Part shown: one piece after another, positions 1 to 8,587 of the stretch
How the letters are laid out: every line of letters starts with the position of its first letter
Position numbering within the stretch: position 1 is the first letter of the stretch
Assembly: GCF_026891935.1 (NCBI RefSeq)
Contig: NZ_JAPTGC010000001.1
Span: 1-64,000, forward strand
DNA from: Methanocorpusculum vombati
Lineage (GTDB): Archaea; Halobacteriota; Methanomicrobia; Methanomicrobiales; Methanocorpusculaceae
Length of the DNA: 64,000 bases
Reading direction: 5' to 3'
Position numbers and translations under genes: made by a program
Notes under the pieces: model-generated
The model's input: only the letters and a program-made list of their open reading frames with translations
Database searches by the model: none
What the model was told of the DNA's origin: nothing

Positions 1-58
1 GGTAACATAGTTGGACGAGGGAGAATATAAACCCACCGAACCAGCTCTGATACATTCA

Positions 59-109
59 CAGCTGAAAAAACTCAGCTGCGCCTCACAAACAGACAAGCAG
101 ACTGTGAGG
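59..109. other. two tandem hairpins at the window edge
   Basis: Two perfect inverted repeats lie side by side: CAGCTGA (59-65) with TCAGCTG (72-78), loop of 6 nt, and CCTCACA (81-87) with TGTGAGG (103-109), loop of 15 nt. They sit beyond the 3' end of the minus-strand RPAP gene. No ORF enters the window across positions 1-227. They could be part of a 3' untranslated region or a small RNA; no U-tract follows that would make a clear terminator. Confidence 0.35.
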
Positions 110-227
110 TAACAACATAGATCATTGATACAAATAAAAACAGCAGATCCAAATTCCGGAACGGCACAAAGCAAAAATGCGGAGAAAGAACCAGCCTATG
201 CAGAAACAAAGACAAAAATAGGGAGGA

Positions 228-824
228 TTAAAGAGTCATCATCCTGCTCAGCGCATCATACACCATACGTCGCCAGTGTTCAGAATCGAACCGGTATGTC
301 TCGCGCGCAAGAAGAACATCACTTCCGACATCTTCCCCGGCCAATGCATCAATCCTGTCCAGCGTTGAACGCGCTGCATCCTGCACCCAGAGATCGCGTG
401 TCTCCTGATCCACCACAAGAACCGATTCGGCGCGCACAGAAGTGAAAACTTTTCCCTCCGGCGTCGTGTACACACTCGGCTTGCCGACAACCGCCACAAA
501 CACCGGCGTCTCCGGATCAATCTTTGCCAGCTGATGCATCGCCTCCGGCTGATACGAACCCGCAGTCACAAAGAACAGGCCGGTCGGATCCGAAATGCGC
601 GCGCGATACAGAATATTCTGATCCCCGACTTTATCCTTCTGCGTAATCGTTCCGACCAGCAGAACACGGTTACACCGCTCGCCTGTCGGCAGAAGAACAT
701 ACAGCGGACTTTTTTCATCCTCGGTATCCTTAAACGTCTTCGTCGCCTCGCGAAGTTCAGCAGCAAACACACGCTTCGCCGGCTCGCGTTCGTACGACAT
801 AAAATTCGAACCTGCATCACTCAT
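228..824 (-). CDS. RPA-associated protein (RPAP, COG3390 type)
   Basis: A 198-residue single-stranded DNA-binding accessory protein, expected to work with RPA in replication and repair. The central part (about residues 45-135) has the OB-fold pattern of this family (ILYRARISDPTGLFF, then VAVVGKPSVYTTPEGKVF), followed by a helical C-terminus. Its ATG overlaps the RPA stop codon by 4 bp (ATGA at 821-824), so the two are translationally coupled, which is the known rpa-rpap arrangement in Euryarchaeota. Assigning the family rests on sequence pattern plus this neighbour. Confidence 0.85.
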   Translation of the reverse strand: MSDAGSNFMSYEREPAKRVFAAELREATKTFKDTEDEKSPLYVLLPTGERCNRVLLVGTITQKDKVGDQNILYRARISDPTGLFFVTAGSYQPEAMHQLAKIDPETPVFVAVVGKPSVYTTPEGKVFTSVRAESVLVVDQETRDLWVQDAARSTLDRIDALAGEDVGSDVLLARETYRFDSEHWRRMVYDALSRMMTL

Positions 825-2737
825 TGTTCCTCACCTCCGGGAGAAGTCCCCGCGCGATTCATCAGTTCCGCAGTTGCGGAAGGATCCAGATGAATAAACT
901 CGGCAGACTTCACCAGAATCCTGCCCTCAAAGTCATTACCGAAACAACGCACATACCGGCCGCACAACTTTTCCGTGAACTGTGCCTGTACCTCCTCAAG
1001 TCCGAGCGGACTCTCCGAAGCAAGATCAATCGCCTGATCCATTGTCATCCCGGTAAGTGCTTCCGTAACCTCGCGGCCCATCAGCACATTGTACGCCTTA
1101 TGACCGTCATCCAAAACTGCCTTGATGCGCAGATCATAATGGTAATCATTCTGAATCTCATGAATCGGACAGAAGTTCTGGCGTGACAGTACACGATTGC
1201 ATCCTTCCACCGGGCACCGCTTCACCAGACCCGAACCTCCGGAGATCTGCACAATTGTTCCCGCATACGCATCAAAAACCGTACCGACCGCAATATCGAC
1301 ATCCGGCTCATCCGCCTCATACACCGCATTATTCAGAACAAGGGATAGACGACCGTTGTACTCATCCACTTTCGCATTCGTAACATGATACACACGACCC
1401 GGCTCCAGCTTCTCCTTCGTATCATCCTTCCACAGAACAAACTTGATCCGCCCGGTCTCATCTCCCAGCAGACCGGTCTGAAGCATACGCTCACTCCGCG
1501 ACTCCCACTCCTCAACAAACTTCACGTGAAGAGAAGCAAAACCGACCGCAAGATCCCGGATGCTTGTCACCGGCAGCGGCACTGACGGAGCAACTCCCTG
1601 CACAACAATATCATCGCCGTCATCAGCGATGGAGTACTCCGCACTGTTCAGACCAAGAGACAAACGGCCATTGTACTCATCCACCTTCACATTCTTGATC
1701 AGATACACCTGACCCGGAACAAGCTTCTCTTTGCGATCATCCTTCCACAGAACAAACTTGATCCGCCCGGTCTCATCACCAACAAGACCCGTCTGCATCA
1801 TGCGATCGCTCCGCAGCTCCCACTCCTCAACAAACTTCACCCTAACAGATGCATACCCGGGAGAAAGATCACGGATAGCTGTCACCGGCAGATCCTCTTT
1901 GGGCGCGGGCATCACGACCGGTACCGGAATATCCGTATCCTCATCCTCCATCCACACACCCGTATTCAGTGCGAGCGACAGACGACCGCCGAACGTATCC
2001 ACACTCGCATAGAATATATTATAGACCGACCCGAGAGTCAGCTTCTCCCGACCTTCATCCTTCCACAGAACAAACTTCATCTTCCCGGAAACATCCGCTA
2101 CAAGACCCGTCTGAAGCATACGGTCGCTCCGCGTCTCCCACTCCTCAATGAACTTCACCTGAATCGATGCCGCAACTCCGGGAGTCAGATCACTCAGACG
2201 AACCGGTGCGGCGGGCATCAGGCTCCGATCATCGGCAATCGGTGTGACACGGGAACCCGAATGAAGCTTCAGGCTCGGAACATCGCGGAACGAATCAACA
2301 ACCGCCGACTCAATCCGGTACCACTGCTCAAGTTCCAGCGGGGGAATCTCACTTGCCTTCGCAAACACCACAAACCGGACGGCACCCGAACTGTCCGCAA
2401 GAACTCCGGTCTGTGCGATCGACGGAGATGTCGGCGTCTGCAAAGACACCACTTTCACCTCAACCGTAACCCACTCACCCGGCTGAATCTCGGAAAGGGA
2501 ATAGACCCCGCCTTCCGGTGCTGCTGACGGCGCGGCAGGCGAATCATCCTCAGGAATCTCGTACAGCCGCATCTGATCGGACAAAACTTTCCGTTCCGCC
2601 TCATATGCCACCACACCAAACTCATTGATATAGCTTGCAAGTTTATCCGTAATGCTCTGCCTGTCCGGCGAAACTCCTTTGGATTCTAATTTTTGGGAGA
2701 TTCTGTCGGTAATCTGCTGGATCTGACTTGGGTCCAT
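821..2737 (-). CDS. replication factor A, multi-OB-fold with zinc finger
   Basis: Single-stranded DNA-binding protein of the archaeal RPA1 type (COG1599), about 638 residues. Four OB folds are visible: one divergent (about residues 80-165) and three very similar repeats (about 180-265, 288-370, 390-475), each with the pattern VKF.EEWE.RS.RM.QTGL.D.(T/S)G..KFVLWKD. A C-terminal zinc finger follows, with cysteines in CPVEGCNRVLSRQNFCPIH (about residues 505-523). I start at the ATG of MDPSQIQQ because GGAG lies 6 nt upstream; a longer ORF would begin 10 codons earlier without such a site. It is first in the rpa-rpap operon. The near-identity of the last three OB folds indicates recent internal duplication. 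Confidence 0.93.
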   Translation of the reverse strand: MDPSQIQQITDRISQKLESKGVSPDRQSITDKLASYINEFGVVAYEAERKVLSDQMRLYEIPEDDSPAAPSAAPEGGVYSLSEIQPGEWVTVEVKVVSLQTPTSPSIAQTGVLADSSGAVRFVVFAKASEIPPLELEQWYRIESAVVDSFRDVPSLKLHSGSRVTPIADDRSLMPAAPVRLSDLTPGVAASIQVKFIEEWETRSDRMLQTGLVADVSGKMKFVLWKDEGREKLTLGSVYNIFYASVDTFGGRLSLALNTGVWMEDEDTDIPVPVVMPAPKEDLPVTAIRDLSPGYASVRVKFVEEWELRSDRMMQTGLVGDETGRIKFVLWKDDRKEKLVPGQVYLIKNVKVDEYNGRLSLGLNSAEYSIADDGDDIVVQGVAPSVPLPVTSIRDLAVGFASLHVKFVEEWESRSERMLQTGLLGDETGRIKFVLWKDDTKEKLEPGRVYHVTNAKVDEYNGRLSLVLNNAVYEADEPDVDIAVGTVFDAYAGTIVQISGGSGLVKRCPVEGCNRVLSRQNFCPIHEIQNDYHYDLRIKAVLDDGHKAYNVLMGREVTEALTGMTMDQAIDLASESPLGLEEVQAQFTEKLCGRYVRCFGNDFEGRILVKSAEFIHLDPSATAELMNRAGTSPGGEEQ

Positions 2738-2770
2738 TATGATCTCCAACAGATTCATTGGTGTCATACC

Positions 2771-2804
2771 ATATTAACCCCTGACCCCGCGTACTGAAAG
2801 TGCC
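2771..2804 (+). repeat. dispersed 34-bp intergenic repeat, copy 1
   Basis: This stretch matches 61689-61722 at 31 of 34 positions, ending in the shared core GCGTACTGAAAGTGCC. It begins with an AT-rich, TATA-like part (ATATTAAC) and lies 49 bp upstream of the DUF1858 gene and just upstream of the RPA start on the other strand. It could be a conserved promoter with its initial transcribed sequence, or a small repeat element. Confidence 0.6.
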
Positions 2805-2853
2805 TGTGCTATGTTCGGAAACATCAAGTAGTCGAATTGCCAATGTAGTATAC

Positions 2854-3039
2854 ATGGCAATTACCATCGATTCAACTATCGCTGACCTGCTCCGCGAAAA
2901 ACCGGAGAGTGCCGCAATTCTGCAGAGCTTCGGCATGGGATGCCTTGGCTGTGCAATCGCAAACAACGAAACCATCCGCGAGGCCGCAATGGTTCACGGA
3001 ATCCCCTTAGAAGAGCTTGCCAAAAAGCTCGGCATCTAA
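2854..3039 (+). CDS. DUF1858 small protein
   Basis: A 61-residue protein with the DUF1858 pattern: an N-terminal hydrophobic helix-turn region (MAITIDSTIADLLREKPES) followed by a paired-cysteine motif GMGCLGCAIAN and a C-terminal helix. The family is common in anaerobes and is thought to be involved in redox or hybrid-cluster chemistry, but no precise function is established. I start at MAITID (2854), which matches the family N-terminus; 18 extra upstream codons are open but unlike the family. It converges on cbiZ with a 7-bp gap. Confidence 0.85.
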   Translation: MAITIDSTIADLLREKPESAAILQSFGMGCLGCAIANNETIREAAMVHGIPLEELAKKLGI

Positions 3040-3046
3040 AAATACT

Positions 3047-3976
3047 TTATTTTTCTCCCAGCTTTTTTGCAAGATTCTTCAGTTCCGAAATACCTGCTTC
3101 AGGATTTTTCAGCAGATGATTCGCAACCTCGGGGATATGCACAAGACGGCAGTCCATACAGCTCCAGACCGCACCGTGCGGTGTTTCTATCATGGTTCCA
3201 AGCTCTGAATCCATGCAGGGGTAAAGGGGACAGTAGCAGAAACTGCACTGCTGCCGCGGGTAGTTGTGGCACGGATAGTAGGGACAGCCTTCCGGCACCC
3301 ACTCCGTCCAGTGGTCGCCGCCGTACCGGCTGTAAATAAAAAAGGAGGGACGTGTCCGCCGGACAATCGCAGGAGAGCCCCGCGACCATCCGCGGGAGAC
3401 GCCCCACGTAGAGAGAAGATATGTGTCAAACCTGACCAGTGCCTCGGTCAGGGCCTGACGAACGGCTTTTGCAATCCGTTCGCCGGTATCGGTGAGAATG
3501 CCGGCAAACATCTCGGGGGCCGAACGGGATTTTTCCGCGGCGATCACCACGGCGTCGGTAGGCGATGCGCCGGCGGGAAGTTTTCGATCCATCAGCACCT
3601 GCATCTTTGTCTCCGTCACCGTGATCATTGCCCCAAGCAGTGCCGTGTCCGACAACGGCCTGTCCGAGGTGACAATAATATTGATGGTGCGGTTGCTGTC
3701 CGAAACACCCGCGGTGACAAATACGGTGATGTAGTCATAGCGGGCAACACAGAGATTGGTGATCGGAACTGCAGTCAGTAGTCCGAAGTGCGGCTGAAGA
3801 AATCCCTGCACAGTTGCGACCCGATCAATCGCAAGCGCGGCATCACCGGAAAAGTTCCGGGGAACGGTGATGTTCAGGATCGTTCTGACGTCGGCAATGC
3901 CGCCGTCAATTCCGCTGCTTGCCGCACGAAAATTACCGCGGACGATCAGGACATCATCTCTGAGATAGTATCGCAT
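3047..3976 (-). CDS. cbiZ: adenosylcobinamide amidohydrolase with Cys-rich C-terminal domain
   Basis: CbiZ removes the aminopropanol side chain from adenosylcobinamide to give adenosylcobyric acid, the archaeal corrinoid-salvage route. Residues about 30-200 show the CbiZ core (VPRNFSGD, GLLTAVP, VTAGVS, TINIIV, and TDAVVIA). The last ~90 residues form a second domain rich in cysteine (CPYYPCHNYPRQQCSFCYCP ... WSCMDCRLVH), resembling the Cys-rich small domain found in methanogens, probably metal binding. At 309 residues it is longer than stand-alone CbiZ. It follows the GNAT gene on the same strand with 5 bp between, so it is likely the last gene of that operon. Confidence 0.88.
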   Translation of the reverse strand: MRYYLRDDVLIVRGNFRAASSGIDGGIADVRTILNITVPRNFSGDAALAIDRVATVQGFLQPHFGLLTAVPITNLCVARYDYITVFVTAGVSDSNRTINIIVTSDRPLSDTALLGAMITVTETKMQVLMDRKLPAGASPTDAVVIAAEKSRSAPEMFAGILTDTGERIAKAVRQALTEALVRFDTYLLSTWGVSRGWSRGSPAIVRRTRPSFFIYSRYGGDHWTEWVPEGCPYYPCHNYPRQQCSFCYCPLYPCMDSELGTMIETPHGAVWSCMDCRLVHIPEVANHLLKNPEAGISELKNLAKKLGEK

Positions 3977-3981
3977 GGACG

Positions 3982-4578
3982 TCAGACTTCTTTGAGGTAG
4001 GAGTAAAGCGAAAAATACTCAACAATTGCTTTTTCAACCGGGGCTTGCGGTTCGGGTTTTTTGTCGAAGATCTTTCCGAGGATTCCTTTCTTCTGATCCG
4101 CAGCGGGAGCCGGTTCGGGGTCAACCGTGACAGTTTTCACACTCCGGTACCCGCGGGGAATTTCACCGGCGGGAACGAACCCGCATTTGGTCAGGAAGTT
4201 CATCGCGGCAGGGTTGAGAGCCGGGATGCGGTTACAGACGATCGCGGCAAAGCCGAGGTCGCGGGCGGTCTGTAGGGAGTGTTCGCACATTTTTTTGCCG
4301 ACGCCAAGGTTGCGGAAGGAGAACTTCACCGCATAGATGACCTCGGCGATGTGCGATCCTTTGCCGGGGTTGAGTTTGCGGAGCAGATAGATGCCCGCAA
4401 CTTCACTGCCGATCTTTGCACAAAAGACGCCGCGGAACTGATCAAGGAAGGTTCCCATTTCCTCCGGGGAGAGAGGGGTTTCTTCAAGAAATGCATCACC
4501 CTCGGCAATGATGGAGTTCCAGACCGTCATGACGCTGTAGAGATCGGATGGTTCGTAGGGACGGATGGTGATATTCAT
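3982..4578 (-). CDS. GNAT family N-acetyltransferase with acidic/lysine-rich tail
   Basis: About 198 residues. Residues 1-150 form a GNAT fold: an N-terminal ITIRPYEPSDLYSVM, the acetyl-CoA-binding segment RNLGVGKKMCEHSLQ, and MNFLTKCGFVPAGEIPRGYRS. A linker rich in Pro, Lys and Glu (about 152-185) leads to a short C-terminal segment EYFSLYSYLKEV. I start at MNITIRP (4578) because this is the usual beginning of the fold; the ORF is open 13 codons further. Substrate unknown. It lies between the dihydropteroate-synthase-like gene and cbiZ in one apparent operon. Confidence 0.8.
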   Translation of the reverse strand: MNITIRPYEPSDLYSVMTVWNSIIAEGDAFLEETPLSPEEMGTFLDQFRGVFCAKIGSEVAGIYLLRKLNPGKGSHIAEVIYAVKFSFRNLGVGKKMCEHSLQTARDLGFAAIVCNRIPALNPAAMNFLTKCGFVPAGEIPRGYRSVKTVTVDPEPAPAADQKKGILGKIFDKKPEPQAPVEKAIVEYFSLYSYLKEV

Positions 4579-4625
4579 GCTAATACAGTTATTGGGATGA
4601 TTATGGTATAAGAGCAATCCGGTCT

Positions 4626-6053
4626 TCAGAACGCGCCGTCCTGTTCAAAACTTCTGCCGAACCGAAGGGCGAGTTCTGCTTTGTAGAGTTCTTTTCCAAG
4701 ATACGCGGCGTGATCGAGCAGTGAAACGCCGTCTTCGGCAAGGATTGCGGAGAAGACGTCATACCAGTTTGTACCGGAGATGGCATGACCGCCCCGGACG
4801 GCGACGATTCTGCCGTCCTCAACGCCGATGCGGAAGTTGCCGCAGGGGTCATATGCGGCAAGATCGTCTGATGCTTTGGGTGCGTCAGAGATGGTTGTGT
4901 AGACCAGCGGTGGTTCGCGGCGGCGGCGTTTTTCCTTGAGGATCAGGACGTCCACGCCGGCGTCCTTGGGATAGGGCCGTCCCCGCGAGAGTGCGGTCAT
5001 CTCAACAGCACGCCGCATCTCGCGGGTTGCGCCGCGGGTTTTGTCGGAGTGTGCGGAGACGAGGACAGCAGCCGCACCGCACTCTTCAGCTGCGGCGGCG
5101 AGCAGAGCACACATGCCCGGACTGTCGGCGTCAACCATCTCCACCACGTTGACGCAGCCAAGAACTTTGGGACAGCCGAACTCCGGCAGGTATCCGGCAA
5201 GCGAGGCGATCATGCCGGAGAGCGGAGGCTGAAGAAGCGGGTCGGCAAGAATCTTCGACAGGCCGAGTTTTTTTGCGGCGGCGACGGTGTCGGTGAGGGA
5301 AGTATCGCCGGGGATCAGAACAGCCGCTGCGCCTGCGGCTTCGACCTTCGCAGCAAGAAGAGGAAGCGTTGCAGCGGTCAGGGAGAAGATCAGATCGCAG
5401 CGGAACAGCGCGGCCTCGATGAGTGCGGGATCAAGTGTGTCAACCGAGAGCGGAATGTCCAGGTCCGCGACCTCCGCAAAGCATCGGCGGACGTCGTCGG
5501 GCGTTGCGTCAAACCCGAAGCCGAGATCCACCACGTCGGCACCGCCGGTCACAGCGGCAAGCACGGCATCCCGCAGGGCGGGATGCCGATGGGCATCCAT
5601 GATCTCATGGATGACCTTGATACGGGACGTGCCGCCGAACATAACGCCGCGAAGCACAAACGCAGGTTCGGCAGTTCGTTCCATCTCCGATAACCGGTCG
5701 GCAGCCTGTCTCTGCCGTTCATCACTGAGAAGATCATCCGCCGGAGAGGTTGCGGAAAGACCGCCGGAAAGGATCAGCGGAACGCAGAGCCGCATGTCCG
5801 CGGCATGCCGCGTGCCTTTCCGAACCGGAACACCGCATGACGCTTCCACTTCCGCAAACGATGCGGTACACATACCGGAGACCACGACAAGATCATACCG
5901 GTCTGCCGAAAGCAGACGGGACAGAACTCCCGGAGACAGAAATGAGGCAATCTCTCCCGTTGGCACAATGGAGTACGTAAACGCGTCTGTACCGTCAAGT
6001 GCGGAACGCAGTGCCGTTTCACTCTGGCGGCCGGTGGGAAAGAGAACATGCAT
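4626..6053 (-). CDS. dihydropteroate synthase-like protein (TIGR00284 family)
   Basis: About 475 residues. The N-terminal ~150 residues are specific to the archaeal family; the centre (about 150-380) is a pterin-binding TIM barrel (GGADVVDLGFGFDATPDD, IPLSVDTLDPALIEAAL, and GAAAVLIPGD), and a C-terminal domain of ~110 residues follows (GNFRIGVEDGRIVAVRGG). These proteins are widespread in methanogens. A role near methanopterin synthesis has been suggested from the fold only, and the reaction is not proven. I start at MHVLFPTGRQSE (6053), which agrees with family N-termini; the ORF itself opens 26 codons earlier. It is divergent from the PHP gene. Confidence 0.85.
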   Translation of the reverse strand: MHVLFPTGRQSETALRSALDGTDAFTYSIVPTGEIASFLSPGVLSRLLSADRYDLVVVSGMCTASFAEVEASCGVPVRKGTRHAADMRLCVPLILSGGLSATSPADDLLSDERQRQAADRLSEMERTAEPAFVLRGVMFGGTSRIKVIHEIMDAHRHPALRDAVLAAVTGGADVVDLGFGFDATPDDVRRCFAEVADLDIPLSVDTLDPALIEAALFRCDLIFSLTAATLPLLAAKVEAAGAAAVLIPGDTSLTDTVAAAKKLGLSKILADPLLQPPLSGMIASLAGYLPEFGCPKVLGCVNVVEMVDADSPGMCALLAAAAEECGAAAVLVSAHSDKTRGATREMRRAVEMTALSRGRPYPKDAGVDVLILKEKRRRREPPLVYTTISDAPKASDDLAAYDPCGNFRIGVEDGRIVAVRGGHAISGTNWYDVFSAILAEDGVSLLDHAAYLGKELYKAELALRFGRSFEQDGAF

Positions 6054-6158
6054 ATGGTTTCTTATTGGATCGGCGAACCCGAAATAGTTAGGGTTTGCAC
6101 GGCAGAAAAAAGCAGGAATATTAATCTGCAATGAAAGAGAATCCCCTTAGTACGCGAA

Positions 6159-6878
6159 ATGGTTCTTCTTAAATGTGATCTGCACGTCCACACGAATGCA
6201 TCAAGGGACGGGGAAAGTTCGGTTGAGGCCGTACTGGCGGCAGTGGCGGCGGCAGGGCTTGATGCGGTGGCCATCACCGATCACGACACAACGGAAGGAT
6301 CGATTGCGGCACTCGCCGCACAGAATCCGGGAGTTCTGATAATCCCCGGCATTGAGGTTTCGACAAAACAGGGACATCTGCTGGTGCTCGGAACAACACA
6401 GGTTCTTGCACCCAAACAGGATGTGCTGACAACGATTGCGGAAGCGAAAGCACTCGGGGCGGTAACGATTGTTCCCCACCCGTTCCACCGCTGGCGGCAC
6501 GGGGTCGGTCTCCGGTGTAAAGAGGCGCTGATCGCAGCAGACGCGGTTGAGGCACTAAACAGCCGCTACATTATCGGAACGGCAAACCAAAAAGCCGCAA
6601 AGATGGCAAAAAAGTATGGCAGACCAGCAACTGCAGGTTCGGATGCCCACAACTGTAAATTTGTCGGGTTCGGCGTAACTGAGATAGAAGCCGGGGAACG
6701 ATCGGTTGCGGCAATTCTTGATGCAATTCGGGCAGGACGTGTCTCCTGCACCTGCAAAAAGACGCCGCTCCGTACCTATACCCGGCAGTCATGGGACAAT
6801 ACAGTTCGTAAGGTGCGCAGGCGCGTGCCGCAGTTCCGTCACCGGCCGCGGCGGAGAATCATCCACCGGAAAAAATGA
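6159..6878 (+). CDS. PHP-domain metal-dependent phosphoesterase
   Basis: A 239-residue PHP-domain hydrolase. The metal-binding motifs are present in order: DLHVHTN (7-13), ITDHDTTEG (about 40-48), PGIEVS (about 63-68), PHPFHRWRHG (about 106-115) and GSDAHN (about 160-165). The family includes 3'-5' nucleotide phosphatases and RNases (TrpH-like). The last ~40 residues are basic (RRRVPQFRHRPRRRIIHRKK), which might bind nucleic acid. The stop overlaps the truA start by 4 bp, so it heads an operon PHP-truA-hydrolase. Confidence 0.88.
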   Translation: MVLLKCDLHVHTNASRDGESSVEAVLAAVAAAGLDAVAITDHDTTEGSIAALAAQNPGVLIIPGIEVSTKQGHLLVLGTTQVLAPKQDVLTTIAEAKALGAVTIVPHPFHRWRHGVGLRCKEALIAADAVEALNSRYIIGTANQKAAKMAKKYGRPATAGSDAHNCKFVGFGVTEIEAGERSVAAILDAIRAGRVSCTCKKTPLRTYTRQSWDNTVRKVRRRVPQFRHRPRRRIIHRKK

Positions 6879-7729
6879 AGCTCGCATTTGCTGTAGGATA
6901 CAAGGGGGATAATTTCGCCGGGTCACAGGCGCAGCCAAACCGGCGGACGGTGGAAGGAGAGTTCATTGCGGCGGGTGTCGGCCTCGGTCTCTTTGCCGAT
7001 GCAAAGGAGGCGCACTTCCGCATCTCCGGACGGACGGACAAGGGAGTGTCCGCCCGCAAACAGATCGTCTCCGTCACAACCGATCATCCAGAGAAGGCAG
7101 TCGATGCCCTGAACTTCTGGCTGCCGGACGACATCTGGTGTCTCGGGGCGGCCGAGGTGTCACCGGATTTTTATCCCCGCTATGCGGTGACATCCCGGAC
7201 CTACCGGTACTATTTTCCCTACGCGGCAGACGTTGCTGCAATGGATGCAGCAGCCCGGCAGTTTATCGGGAGACATGACTTCACGCGGTTTTCCAAAATG
7301 GAAGAAGGGCGCGATCCGAACCGGACGGTAACAAAGGCAAGGGTGTTTGCAGCGCCGGACGGCTGCCCGGTGTTTGAGGTTGCGGCGAAAAGTTTCCTCT
7401 GGAATATGGTGCGGGGCATGGCAGGATTTCTTGCGTCGGTCGGCGCGGGAGTGGCCGAACCGGAGACGGCAGGCGATCTGCTGACGAAAGCCGGACACCG
7501 CGTGCATCCGGCTCCGGCAGAGGCACTGATCTTCTGGGACGCGGAGTGTGATGTCTCGTTTACGCCGATGCGGCAGGCAAGAGAGACAGTGCGGATGCTC
7601 GGACGGGCATCGGCAGCGGCCCGGGCAGAACTGCACGTCGCAGAAGCACTGATGAATGAACCTCCGGAGGAGATCTGGCGGCGGCGGCTGGTACGGGAGT
7701 ATCCCGACCTGCGGCAGAGATCAACATGA
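6875..7729 (+). CDS. truA: tRNA pseudouridine synthase A
   Basis: 284 residues, of normal length for archaeal TruA, which isomerises uridines 38-40 in the tRNA anticodon arm. The catalytic aspartate is D55 in RISGRTDKGVSA, and the second signature SFLWNMVRGMAGFL lies near residues 171-184. The ATG overlaps the PHP stop and its own TGA overlaps the ATG of the following hydrolase, indicating coupled translation. Confidence 0.95.
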   Translation: MKLAFAVGYKGDNFAGSQAQPNRRTVEGEFIAAGVGLGLFADAKEAHFRISGRTDKGVSARKQIVSVTTDHPEKAVDALNFWLPDDIWCLGAAEVSPDFYPRYAVTSRTYRYYFPYAADVAAMDAAARQFIGRHDFTRFSKMEEGRDPNRTVTKARVFAAPDGCPVFEVAAKSFLWNMVRGMAGFLASVGAGVAEPETAGDLLTKAGHRVHPAPAEALIFWDAECDVSFTPMRQARETVRMLGRASAAARAELHVAEALMNEPPEEIWRRRLVREYPDLRQRST

Positions 7730-8430
7730 CAGAGATACCACAGAAACAGGTAACGATTGGAAAGATTCCGGCTATCCTCTGGGGTGAGCCCGCGGAAAAA
7801 CTCTACATCTATGTGCACGGCCTCTGCGGCTGCAAAGAAGAGGCGGAGTCATTCAGCAGCATCGTCTGTCCCCGCGGATGGCAGGTACTGAGTCTGGATC
7901 TGCCGGGACATGGAGAGCGCAAACATGACACAGACGGATTTGTGCCCTGACAGGTTGTTCCGGAGCTGCAGTCAGTTCTGGCGTATGCACAGACCCGCTG
8001 GGAGAGAATAGCAGTCCGGGCCACCAGTATCGGCGCATGGTTTTGTATGATGAGTTTTGAGAACGAGCCGTTGGAACGCTGTCTTTTTGTGTCTCCGGTT
8101 CCGGACATGAACTATCTGATAGAAAATATGATGCGGCAGGCGGGCGTAACGGATGAACAACTGGAGAAAGAACAGATAATCCCCACACAATCCGGCCAGG
8201 CGCTGTCATGGAAGTATCTGACTTATGTGCGGGAACATCCGATTGCGAGCTGGGAGAAGCCAACCCGGATATTGTACGCAGAGAATGACAACCTGATCGA
8301 CCTCTCTGTGGTCGATGATTTTTCCAGACGGTTCCATTGTCATCTGACGATTATGAAAGGCGGGGAGCACTGGTTCCATACACCCGAGCAACTGAAGGTT
8401 TTGCACAGCTGGATAGAAGAAAACTGCTAA
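7726..8430 (+). pseudogene. alpha/beta hydrolase interrupted by an in-frame TGA
   Basis: One reading frame encodes an alpha/beta hydrolase of about 234 codons but contains TGA at 7948-7950. Before it are the oxyanion segment YIYVHGLCG and LSLDLPGHGER; after it come the nucleophile elbow ATSIGAW, CLFVSPV, the acid region YAENDNLIDLSVV and the histidine in GGEHWFH. The parts are in the same frame and nothing else is missing, so the lesion is a single nonsense codon. The context DGFVP*QVVPEL suggests an original tryptophan (TGG to TGA). I see no selenocysteine machinery to justify recoding. Sequencing error is possible. The gene overlaps truA by 4 bp. Confidence 0.8.
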
Positions 8431-8452
8431 ACCGGACCCCGCGGAGATACCT

Positions 8453-8476
8453 GGGGAACAGACGGTTCCCCCGTCT
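8453..8476 (+). terminator. alternative hairpins downstream of the hydrolase
   Basis: GGGGAAC (8453-8459) can pair with GTTCCCC (8465-8471), and an overlapping alternative AGACGG (8460-8465) with CCGTCT (8471-8476). It lies 22 bp after the hydrolase stop, between converging genes. A T-rich stretch follows at 8508-8520. A terminator is plausible but not certain in an archaeon. Confidence 0.35.
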
Positions 8477-8587
8477 ATTATGGATTTCGGAAAAAATCTC
8501 ATTTATGGCTTTTTTTCCCGACCCATCAAAAAAGCCGGAGGAGAACATCACGGAGTTCTTTTAAAAAAATGGAGCGAAGATCAAAGA

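Noticed and set aside
125..445. Plus-strand ORF of 106 codons at the window start
   Set aside because: It lies antisense to the RPAP gene and has no coding features.
7948..7950. TGA as a selenocysteine codon
   Set aside because: The protein is a serine-type hydrolase, the site is not catalytic and no SECIS-like structure is evident.
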